From Flavobacteriaceae bacterium (GTDB lineage: Bacteria; Bacteroidota; Bacteroidia; Flavobacteriales; Flavobacteriaceae), in the NCBI GenBank assembly GCA_030633225.1, contig DAOVTF010000161.1, forward strand, positions 1 to 5,204: a stretch of DNA of 5,204 nt, given 5' to 3'. The position numbers and the translations under genes are program-made. Positions 1-5,204 of this stretch are shown piece by piece; positions within the stretch are counted from its first letter, which is position 1; every line of letters begins with the position of its first letter. The notes beneath the pieces were generated by a model. That model ran no database searches. It saw only the letters and a list, made by a program, of their open reading frames with translations, and was not told the origin of the DNA.

Positions 1-476
1 AAACCACCTGTGCCATTTATATTTGATAAAAAAGATTCATTTGATCCTTCAATATATGTTTCTACACCTAATATATTATATCCTACATTTGTATAAGGTA
101 ATAAAGTAATACCAGCTCCTGAATTTTTTGATAAAGGGAAAGCAAAAGCTAAATTAGAAAAATTACCATTAATTCTTGATTCTGAATTTCCCGATTCAGA
201 AAGAATTATCGTTTCGGCTTTTAAACCAATATCATAAAAAAAACTATTAGGAAGAATACTCCCATAAGCTGCAGGGTTTAAATTATTGATAAAACTATTT
301 GATGTCATTGCAATACCTGTGTAACCCAAGGTATTGATTTTACCTGTGTTTAAACTGTTTGTAACACCTAATCCATATGAAGAATAAGGAGAACTTGAAA
401 GGTTGTTTGTTTGAGATACAGTTTGATTTGCAAACCATATGCAAATTACATAAAATATTATATTTTTAATTCTCAT
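1..476 (-). CDS. Outer-membrane beta-barrel protein, N-terminal 158 residues (partial)
   Basis: The reading frame starts at an ATG at 476 and is open to the left edge, so only the first 158 codons are present and the 3' end is missing. Residues 1 to about 22 form a signal peptide (MRIKN, a hydrophobic run, then TVSQ before TNN), of the kind that ends near a Gln in many Bacteroidota outer-membrane proteins. The mature part has short alternating polar/hydrophobic stretches rich in Gly, Asn, Ser and aromatic residues, as in beta-barrel strands. It carries a PYSSYGLG segment (residues 30-37) and an NPAAYGS segment (67-73). The latter recalls the NPAA motif near the N terminus of FadL/OmpP1-like barrels and of uncharacterised Bacteroidota barrels, but I cannot place it in a named family. 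The start overlaps the end of the DUF4270 gene by 11 nt and there is no Shine-Dalgarno sequence, so expression is probably coupled to that gene. Barrel assignment is fairly safe; transport function is unknown. Confidence 0.75.
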   Translation of the reverse strand, partial: MRIKNIIFYVICIWFANQTVSQTNNLSSSPYSSYGLGVTNSLNTGKINTLGYTGIAMTSNSFINNLNPAAYGSILPNSFFYDIGLKAETIILSESGNSESRINGNFSNLAFAFPLSKNSGAGITLLPYTNVGYNILGVETYIEGSNESFLSNINGTGG

Positions 477-1776
477 TATATACTGTGTAAATAATTTCTA
501 GTTTGACCTTTTGATCTTTTGTTGCATGCTCGCCTTCAAAAATATACCTGTCAACTGAAGAATAGAAATCTTTAGGTATTAAGATTAAGAATAAATCTTC
601 GGGTTTAATAGCAGTAAGTTTTAAATCTATAAAAGGTTTTATAGGAAATAAGTAATTTGTAGTATTAAACTCAGAAACATTATTTTCAATTTCACCTGTT
701 ACTATATTATCACCATAGTCTAGTAACTCTTCTATAATCTCATTTTTTTGGTTTACAATGTATAACTGTAAAGAATCCCTTGTTTTAAGAATTTTTAAAT
801 CATCAGAGCTTTGTTCAAGTGAAATTCTTAGAAAGGTGTCTAATATTACTCCTTCTCCTGGAATATCATAAAGAGTTTCTAAATAAGGTATATCAATTCT
901 TGTTGTTATTCCTGTTCCTGATTGTATAAAAGTATTATTATTTGTTTCAAAACTTGGAAGAAGTGTTTCTGAATTTTCAATATTTTCAAAAAAAGTACCT
1001 TCTTGGTCACTTTCTATATGATTAAATATTTTGGTTGCACTAAATGAAAAATTAAGAATTTTATTTTCAGATTCAAATTCAATTCCATTATCAATAGAAT
1101 AATAAATATGTAATTCACTATCTAATGTAAAGCCTAGAATACTAGTATTAGATTCATTTCCTTCTATCAATAAACCTTTGTATTCATCTAAAAATTCATC
1201 TTCATTATTAATTTGATTATCTTTAATTTTATTGAATAAAGTTTCTCCAAAAGTTTTATCTAAATTAATAATTAATGAATCTATTTTATTAGGTCTAGGT
1301 TGAAAATTCTTAATTGCTAATGGAATAGCACTTGATTTTATAAGTGTTGTATTATAAAAATAATCTTCATCTGGCTCAATATCATCTAGAACTTTATAAA
1401 CTTTAAATTCTTGATTTGGTATAGTATCATTATAGAAATATTTATCATACTTTAAAACTAATAAAATAGAATCATATTTAGCTTTATCATCTATTTCAAA
1501 TGTATCATAGTCACTTTTTAATTGTATATAGCTCTTACTTTTTGTTATGCCAAATTCAGAATCATTATAAGATCCAACCATTACCCTTTTTGTAGTAGAA
1601 ACATTAATTGAATCAAATTGAAATGTCGATAATTTAACGGTAATTGTATCAATTAGATAAACCTTTGTTTTAATATCTACCCAATCATTACCAATATCTA
1701 AAGAAAAAATTTCTTCTTCATTTTTTGTACAAGCCAGTGTTAGTACTAGAATTGCGATTGTAAACAAATACTTCAT
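466..1776 (-). CDS. DUF4270 family lipoprotein
   Basis: This 436-residue protein begins with a lipoprotein signal peptide: MK, a hydrophobic core, then LTLAC with the lipidated Cys at residue 16. The next residues, TKNEEE, are acidic and resemble the Bacteroidota lipoprotein export signal that sends lipoproteins to the cell surface. From about residue 28 the sequence follows the pattern I associate with DUF4270: a IDTITVKLSTFQFDSI stretch (42-57), then VGSYNDSEFG (67-76), then SYIQL (82-86), with a beta-rich remainder ending in LEIIYT near the C terminus. The length is within or slightly below what I expect for the family. Members are uncharacterised Bacteroidota envelope proteins; in many flavobacteria the gene lies near glycogen synthase or pantothenate genes, but here its upstream neighbour is a divergent barrel gene. 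The ATG at 1776 sits directly before the signal peptide. An A9 run (complement of 1780-1788) precedes it instead of a Shine-Dalgarno sequence. Its stop overlaps the next gene on the same strand, so the two are probably co-transcribed. Confidence 0.85.
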   Translation of the reverse strand: MKYLFTIAILVLTLACTKNEEEIFSLDIGNDWVDIKTKVYLIDTITVKLSTFQFDSINVSTTKRVMVGSYNDSEFGITKSKSYIQLKSDYDTFEIDDKAKYDSILLVLKYDKYFYNDTIPNQEFKVYKVLDDIEPDEDYFYNTTLIKSSAIPLAIKNFQPRPNKIDSLIINLDKTFGETLFNKIKDNQINNEDEFLDEYKGLLIEGNESNTSILGFTLDSELHIYYSIDNGIEFESENKILNFSFSATKIFNHIESDQEGTFFENIENSETLLPSFETNNNTFIQSGTGITTRIDIPYLETLYDIPGEGVILDTFLRISLEQSSDDLKILKTRDSLQLYIVNQKNEIIEELLDYGDNIVTGEIENNVSEFNTTNYLFPIKPFIDLKLTAIKPEDLFLILIPKDFYSSVDRYIFEGEHATKDQKVKLEIIYTVYNEN

Positions 1777-1789
1777 TTATTTTTTTTTG

Positions 1790-1797
1790 CAAACCTA
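1790..1797 (-). promoter_or_regulatory. Candidate -7 promoter element for the DUF4270 gene
   Basis: On the minus strand this reads TAGGTTTG, an exact match to the Bacteroidota primary-sigma -7 consensus TAnnTTTG. It ends 13 nt before the ATG at 1776, which would give a very short leader. I see no TTG at the expected -33 distance, so the call rests on the -7 box and its position. It is also embedded in an inverted repeat (1791-1811). Confidence 0.45.
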
Positions 1798-1811
1798 TTT
1801 AAACTAGGTTT
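1791..1811. repeat. Perfect 7-bp inverted repeat over the leftward -7 box
   Basis: AAACCTA (1791-1797) and TAGGTTT (1805-1811) are perfect inverted copies separated by 7 nt. The left arm lies inside the candidate -7 element of the DUF4270 gene, and the right arm makes a near -7 match (TAGGTTTT, 1805-1812) on the plus strand. The same stretch contains a direct repeat TTTAAACTA at 1798-1806 and 1810-1818. It could be an operator for a dimeric repressor, or simply a chance result of AT-rich promoter DNA. Confidence 0.35.
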
Positions 1812-1945
1812 TAAACTAAAAATAGTTATACCAAAACAAGGTTTGTATAGTCTAATCATAAATTAATATCTATAAATTCACTTATCCCTTATTCGTATTT
1901 AAAAACACTTTGTTAGTAGGTGTTTATTGCTAGCATATCTATTAT

Positions 1946-1957
1946 GTTTTTAAAAAC
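1946..1957. repeat. 12-bp perfect palindrome in the divergent intergenic region
   Basis: GTTTTTAAAAAC reads the same on both strands. It lies 13 bp upstream of the candidate -7 box of the rightward unit, covering where a -33 element would sit. Because the core is only A and T, chance is a real explanation; an operator is possible. Confidence 0.25.
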
Positions 1958-1970
1958 TATCAATTGGAAT

Positions 1971-1978
1971 TAAGTTTG
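1971..1978 (+). promoter_or_regulatory. Candidate -7 promoter element for the rightward operon
   Basis: TAAGTTTG matches the Bacteroidota -7 consensus TAnnTTTG exactly and ends 19 nt before the ATG at 1998. A TTG at the usual -33 spacing is not visible; the region there is a T/A-rich palindrome. Its first three bases are also the last in-frame stop before the DUF6268 start, so the leader would be about 14 nt without a long untranslated region. Confidence 0.5.
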
Positions 1979-1997
1979 CAAGAAATTTCGGCTAATA

Positions 1998-2888
1998 ATG
2001 AATAAATTTTTTTTCTTTTTCTTTTTGGTTGCTATTGTAATTGAAGGGTATGGACAATTCAAACAAGAAATATTTACAATGAATTACACCTATTCTCCTG
2101 CTGAATCAGATGATCTAGATTTTTCTAAAACTGAAATAGGGCTTAATATTCCAATCAAGATTAAAAAAGGTTTTTTAAGTAATACATTAGGTTTAAACCA
2201 CCATAAGATGAATTTTCAAAATGATTTGCAATTTAATACTACATATCTTGAAAAGGTATATGAAATAAATTACGGATTTAAATATAATTACCCATTATCT
2301 GACAATTGGAGTTTAGAGGTTAAAGTAGGTACTTCGCTAATTTCAAATTTAGCTAATAATTTAACTACTGCTGATTTTCTTTTTGATGGTAATTTAATGG
2401 TAGAAAAATTAGGAGGAACAATTGATAGGCCTTCTCAATTTATCTTTGGACTTGCTTATGCCTCAATAACTGGTAGACCAAAGTTATTACCTCTAATTAG
2501 TTATTCAAAAAAAGTGAACAAGAGATTCTCTTATAGAATCGGATTTCCAAAAACTGATGTTGCATATCATATTAATTATAGAAACACTTTGAACGGTATG
2601 ATATGGTTAGATGGATTTTATTCCAATTTAAGTAATCCTGTTTACGTGAATTATGAAGAAAATGCTTTCAAAACTTCTTTTTCATCTATTTCATTGGGAT
2701 TAAATTATAGTTATAAAATGGATGAATCTTGGGCTATTGTTTTTAAAGGAGGATATTCATTAACAAATAAATACGATTTATTAGATAAAGAAAACAATAT
2801 AGTTTACAGTTTTGATACTTCAACAAGGCCTTATTTTTCAACAGGTGTAAAGTTTAGCTTAAAAAATAATAAAAATAAAATAAAATAA
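1998..2888 (+). CDS. DUF6268-like outer-membrane beta-barrel protein
   Basis: This 296-residue protein has a signal peptide of about 19 residues (MNK, six Phe in a row, a hydrophobic core, then GYG before Gln20). The rest is alternating amphipathic beta strands separated by polar turns, consistent with a small barrel of roughly 12 strands. Landmarks I associate with DUF6268 are NIPIKIKKG (50-58), YPLSDNWSLEVKVG (98-111), FGLAYASITGRPKLLPLISY (150-169), the adjoining SYRIGFPKT (178-186), LDGFYSNLSNP (204-214) and a final strand near 280-288, followed by a short basic tail. The family has no established function; location in the outer membrane is the safe inference. The ATG at 1998 is supported by an in-frame stop at 1971-1973 and by the signal peptide directly after it. 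No Shine-Dalgarno sequence is present. The stop codon shares one base with the start of the kelch gene, so the two products are likely made together and may interact at the outer membrane. Confidence 0.8.
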   Translation: MNKFFFFFFLVAIVIEGYGQFKQEIFTMNYTYSPAESDDLDFSKTEIGLNIPIKIKKGFLSNTLGLNHHKMNFQNDLQFNTTYLEKVYEINYGFKYNYPLSDNWSLEVKVGTSLISNLANNLTTADFLFDGNLMVEKLGGTIDRPSQFIFGLAYASITGRPKLLPLISYSKKVNKRFSYRIGFPKTDVAYHINYRNTLNGMIWLDGFYSNLSNPVYVNYEENAFKTSFSSISLGLNYSYKMDESWAIVFKGGYSLTNKYDLLDKENNIVYSFDTSTRPYFSTGVKFSLKNNKNKIK

Positions 2889-3868
2889 TGATTATGAAAA
2901 AAATACTAGGATTGGCTTTTGTAGCCATAATTTTCACAGCGTGCTCAGATGATAGTGATGATACAGATATAGGCAACTGGGTAGAACGTTCCGTTTTCGA
3001 TGGAGTTCCAAGGAGCAATGCTATAAGTTTTGTTATTGGTAATAAAGGATATATGGGGACAGGTTATGATGGAGATGATTATTTAAATGATTTTTGGGAG
3101 TACGATATTGAAGGTGATTATTGGTCACAAAAAGCGGATTTTTTAGGAAAAGAAAGGAGTTCAGCAATTGGATTTGCAACAAATTCAAAGGGTTATGCTG
3201 GAATTGGCTACGATGGAGATGTTGAATTAAGTGATTTTTGGGAATATAATCCAGATTTAAATGAATGGGTTCAAAAAGCTGATTTTGGAGGCGGTACAAG
3301 AAGAAGTGCTGTAAGTTTTTCAATTGACGGTTTAGGTTATATAGGTACAGGTTATGATGGAGAAAATGATAAAAAAGATTTTTGGAAATATGACCCAGCT
3401 ACTAATGAATGGAAAGAAGTTATAGGGTTTGGAGGAAATAAAAGAAGAGATGCTACAACATTTAATATAAACAATAAAGTTTATTTAGGAACTGGTATTA
3501 GTAATGGTCTTTATTTAGATGATTTTTGGGAATTTGACCCTAGTACTGAACAGTGGACAAGATTGCAAGATTTAAATGAAGAAGATGATTATAGAATTGT
3601 TAGATCTAATGCTGTAAGTTTTTCAATTAATGGTTTAGGTTACATAGCAACTGGGTATAATGGAGGAGCAATTGGTTCTGTATGGGTGTATGATCCAATA
3701 ACTGACACATGGGAAGATACTACTAGTTTAGAAGCTTATGTAAGACAAGATGCCGTTAGTTTTTCTTCAGACAATAAAGGATATGTTCTTTTAGGTAGGT
3801 CAGGTGGTTTATACTTAGATGATAATTATGAATTTTTTCCAAACGAAGAGTATGACGAAGATGATTAA
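2888..3868 (+). CDS. Kelch-repeat (six-bladed propeller) lipoprotein
   Basis: The 326-residue product has a lipoprotein signal peptide ending in FTAC (lipid Cys19). SDDSDD follows, a good match to the acidic surface-export signal of Bacteroidota lipoproteins, so it is probably displayed outside the outer membrane. The body is six kelch blades. Each has a conserved Arg, an AxSF-like strand, GY.GtGYdG, then DFWEYdP and a Trp: R42-W79, R90-W127, R138-W175, R186-W223, R239-W275 and R286 to the end. Blade spacing is 48 residues except for a 5-residue insertion before R239. The last blade lacks its Trp, but W31 lies 11 residues before R42, the same W-to-R spacing as between most blades, so the N terminus probably closes the ring. 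Such propellers bind proteins or glycans; no catalytic motif is seen. The ATG at 2888 overlaps the preceding stop (TAATG). An in-frame ATG at 2894 gives MKKILG and is an equally good start. Confidence 0.88.
   Translation: MIMKKILGLAFVAIIFTACSDDSDDTDIGNWVERSVFDGVPRSNAISFVIGNKGYMGTGYDGDDYLNDFWEYDIEGDYWSQKADFLGKERSSAIGFATNSKGYAGIGYDGDVELSDFWEYNPDLNEWVQKADFGGGTRRSAVSFSIDGLGYIGTGYDGENDKKDFWKYDPATNEWKEVIGFGGNKRRDATTFNINNKVYLGTGISNGLYLDDFWEFDPSTEQWTRLQDLNEEDDYRIVRSNAVSFSINGLGYIATGYNGGAIGSVWVYDPITDTWEDTTSLEAYVRQDAVSFSSDNKGYVLLGRSGGLYLDDNYEFFPNEEYDEDD
3308..3663 (+). repeat. DNA-level repeats between non-adjacent kelch blades
   Basis: Positions 3308-3360 (blade 3) and 3611-3663 (blade 5) are 45/53 identical without gaps, including an 18-nt exact start and an 11-nt exact block. 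A further 17-nt exact repeat joins blade 1 (3059-3075) and blade 3 (3347-3363), offset by exactly 288 nt, or two 48-residue blades. The similarity is stronger between these alternate blades than to their neighbours, which suggests fairly recent duplication or gene conversion within the gene. Confidence 0.7.
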
Positions 3869-3893
3869 AGAGTTCAATTAATTTTTAATATTG

Positions 3894-3968
3894 TTAATAT
3901 CCCCAAAGTATTGTAAAATAGATTAGATTTTTCATAAGTAGGGTTAATAAATACTTTGGGGTAATTAA
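3894..3968. repeat. Long-armed inverted repeat between the kelch and DUF4907 genes
   Basis: CCCCAAAGTATT (3901-3912) and AATACTTTGGGG (3950-3961) are perfect 12-bp inverted copies around a 37-nt centre. After a 2x2 mismatch the pairing resumes with TTAAT (3894-3898) against ATTAA (3964-3968). The element fills most of the 113-bp gap between the kelch stop and the DUF4907 start. The arms hold the only G/C runs in this AT-rich gap. No T-run follows the right arm on the plus strand, so it is not a classical intrinsic terminator. It could be a transcript hairpin that attenuates or protects the message between the surface-protein genes and the signalling genes, a paired protein-binding site, or a very small mobile-element remnant; flanking bases show no clear target duplication. 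The repeat is certain, its role is not. Confidence 0.8.
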
Positions 3969-3981
3969 AAAACTGATTCTT

Positions 3982-4326
3982 ATGATTTTTTTTAAAAATA
4001 TAATTATTATAATCGCCTTGTTGTTTAGTTTACTATTCTTTACAAAAAGAAATTATAATATTGATAATAATGATTCATATTTCAAAATTGAAATTCATAA
4101 AGTAAAGAATGGCTATGGGTATAGTTTAAGTAGTTATGACAAAATACTAATCAAGCAAGATTTTATACCAGCAATACAAAAAAAACATCCTTTTTGTACT
4201 TTTGAAGATGCATATAATGTTGCCACTTTGGTAAAAGAAAGATTTGTAAAAAATCAAAACCCTAAAATCATACTGATTGATCTTGAGAATCTTAATGTTA
4301 GTATAAATTGTGTAGATTTACCTTAA
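3982..4326 (+). CDS. DUF4907-like membrane-anchored protein
   Basis: This is a 114-residue protein. Residues 5-20 form one hydrophobic segment (five Ile in a row, then a Leu/Phe-rich stretch), without a lipobox Cys and without an obvious signal-peptidase site, so it is probably a signal anchor with the domain in the periplasm. The domain (about 33-106) follows the DUF4907 pattern as I recall it: KVKNGYGYSL (40-49), ILIKQDFIPAIQ (55-66), PF.TFEDAYNVATLVKERF (70-88), then NPKIILIDLENLNV (93-106). Two cysteines (C72 and C110) could form a disulfide. Function in this family is unknown. The KR pair just after the hydrophobic segment makes the membrane orientation less certain. The ATG at 3982 is the first in a frame opened by a stop at 3919-3921, and no Shine-Dalgarno sequence is seen. 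The stop is 17 nt before the kinase start, so the two are very likely co-transcribed, which suggests an accessory or sensory role. Confidence 0.72.
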   Translation: MIFFKNIIIIIALLFSLLFFTKRNYNIDNNDSYFKIEIHKVKNGYGYSLSSYDKILIKQDFIPAIQKKHPFCTFEDAYNVATLVKERFVKNQNPKIILIDLENLNVSINCVDLP

Positions 4327-4343
4327 TATATTACTATTGATAA

Positions 4344-5204
4344 ATGGCAGATAGTTTTAAAAAATATAAAGAATATTTTTTGCATTCATTCGTTTGGGTG
4401 ATAATTCTAGTTATAGTTTCTTTATTTATATTTTCAGGAATGAATAACTTATCTTTTTCTTTTTTGTATAAGATGGCGTTTTTTATTCTAGTTTTTTATA
4501 TTAATTATTTGTTTTTAGTCCCAAGTCTATTATTAAAAAAAAGGAACTTCTATTATTCTATTTCCGTATTACTATTACTATTAGTTTCAGTTTTTATCTT
4601 TTCGAGATTTTTCCCAACCGAATTAATTAGAAAATCACCATTTGTTAAAGGAATTCCGATTTATGCTCAATATCTTAGAATAGGGCTAATTTTTCTGATT
4701 TTTTTAATTTCAAGTACCATGATCCGTATTTTAGAAGAATGGAATAAAATTGAAAAAAAGAAAAGAGAAATTGAATCTCAAAAAATAACAACAGAATTAC
4801 AGTTTTTAAAAAATCAAATAAGCCCTCATTTTCTTTTCAATTCACTTAATAGTATTTATTCACTAACAACAAAAAAGTCAAATGATGCCCCTGAAGCTAT
4901 AATTACTTTATCAGAATTGATGCGTTATATTTTGTATCAAACAAATAATGATTTTGTTTTATTAAAAAATGAATTAATTTATATTGAAAATTATTTAAAA
5001 TTACAACGTCTTCGCATCCTAAATAATGAAAATGTTACCTTAAATATTCATGGTAATATCTCAAATCAAAAGATAAGACCTTTATTATTAATTTCTTTTA
5101 TTGAAAATGCATTTAAACATGGTACAGATTTTAAGGGAAATACATTGGTTGATATTGATATATATGTAGATAAAAATACTTTTAAATTTACTTGCATAAA
5201 CTTG
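4344..5204 (+). CDS. LytS-type (His_kinase family) membrane sensor histidine kinase, partial
   Basis: The frame opens at an ATG at 4344, immediately after an in-frame TAA (4341-4343), and continues past the right edge. 287 codons are present, with the C-terminal end of the ATP-binding domain missing. Four transmembrane helices lie at about 13-31, 42-60, 71-88 and 109-127, with positive-inside charges (KK near residue 6, KKR at 65-67). A charged linker at 130-150 is probably a coiled coil. The phosphoacceptor box is QISPHFLFNSLNSIYSL with His162, typical of the LytS/YehU class (His_kinase, PF06580) rather than HisKA kinases. ELMRYIL (191-197), ENYLKLQRLR (215-224) and the N box SFIENAFKHG (251-260, Asn255) follow. 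The kinase should autophosphorylate on His162 and pass phosphate to a LytTR-type response regulator, usually encoded next door. Loops outside the membrane are short (about 10 and 20 residues), so it has no evident sensor domain. The preceding DUF4907 gene is 17 nt away. Confidence 0.93.
   Translation, partial: MADSFKKYKEYFLHSFVWVIILVIVSLFIFSGMNNLSFSFLYKMAFFILVFYINYLFLVPSLLLKKRNFYYSISVLLLLLVSVFIFSRFFPTELIRKSPFVKGIPIYAQYLRIGLIFLIFLISSTMIRILEEWNKIEKKKREIESQKITTELQFLKNQISPHFLFNSLNSIYSLTTKKSNDAPEAIITLSELMRYILYQTNNDFVLLKNELIYIENYLKLQRLRILNNENVTLNIHGNISNQKIRPLLLISFIENAFKHGTDFKGNTLVDIDIYVDKNTFKFTCINL

Noticed and set aside
1903..1925. AAACAC/GTGTTT 6-bp inverted repeat with an 11-nt loop
   Set aside because: The stem is short and AT-rich, it is not next to a gene end and no T-tract follows, so it is neither a supported terminator nor a clear operator.
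1944..1973. Nine-codon plus-strand open frame in the divergent intergenic region
   Set aside because: It is too short, lies in the likely promoter and has no ribosome-binding context. Such ATG-to-stop runs are expected by chance.
3033..3323. Minus-strand open frame of 96 codons antisense to the kelch gene
   Set aside because: It lies wholly within the kelch coding region and its His/Leu/Asn-rich product mirrors the repeated blade codons. It has no signal or domain pattern, so it is a shadow.
3924..3931. TAGATTTT as an internal promoter -7 box for DUF4907
   Set aside because: It mismatches the conserved final G of TAnnTTTG and has no TTG at suitable spacing, so it is not supported over read-through from the upstream genes.
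3894..3968. Inverted repeat read as a Rho-independent terminator of the kelch gene
   Set aside because: The sequence after the right arm is TAATTAAAA rather than a T-run, and the 37-nt centre is long for a terminator loop. It is kept only as an inverted repeat of unknown role.

Overview
The window looks like chromosomal DNA from a low-GC member of the Bacteroidota, most likely class Flavobacteriia. The evidence is the very AT-rich base composition, the absence of Shine-Dalgarno sequences with A-rich leaders instead, two matches to the Bacteroidota -7 promoter element TAnnTTTG, lipoproteins with an acidic Bacteroidota-type export signal after the lipobox Cys, and domain families (DUF4270, DUF6268, DUF4907) that I know mainly from this phylum. 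Family names were assigned by recalled sequence patterns, not by a search.

Layout. Two transcription units diverge from a 221-bp intergenic region (1777-1997). Leftward (minus strand) are a DUF4270 lipoprotein gene (1776-466) and, overlapping it by 11 nt, the start of an outer-membrane beta-barrel gene that runs off the left edge (476-1). Rightward (plus strand) are a DUF6268 outer-membrane beta-barrel (1998-2888), a six-bladed kelch-propeller lipoprotein joined to it by a TAATG stop/start overlap (2888-3868), a small membrane-anchored DUF4907 protein (3982-4326), and a LytS-type four-helix membrane histidine kinase cut by the right edge (4344-5204+). All four rightward genes could be one operon. 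The only sizeable gap, 113 bp between the kelch and DUF4907 genes, is mostly occupied by a striking inverted repeat (perfect 12-bp arms, 37-nt centre).

How the genes may work together (inference). The rightward set combines an outer-membrane barrel, a probably surface-exposed propeller lipoprotein, a membrane-anchored periplasmic protein and a histidine kinase with almost no extracytoplasmic domain of its own. This would fit an envelope-sensing or envelope-response module in which the small protein or the surface proteins supply the sensing that the kinase lacks. A LytTR response regulator would be expected just beyond the right edge. The leftward pair is a second, separate envelope set. No RNA gene, CRISPR array, transposase or prophage gene is visible.
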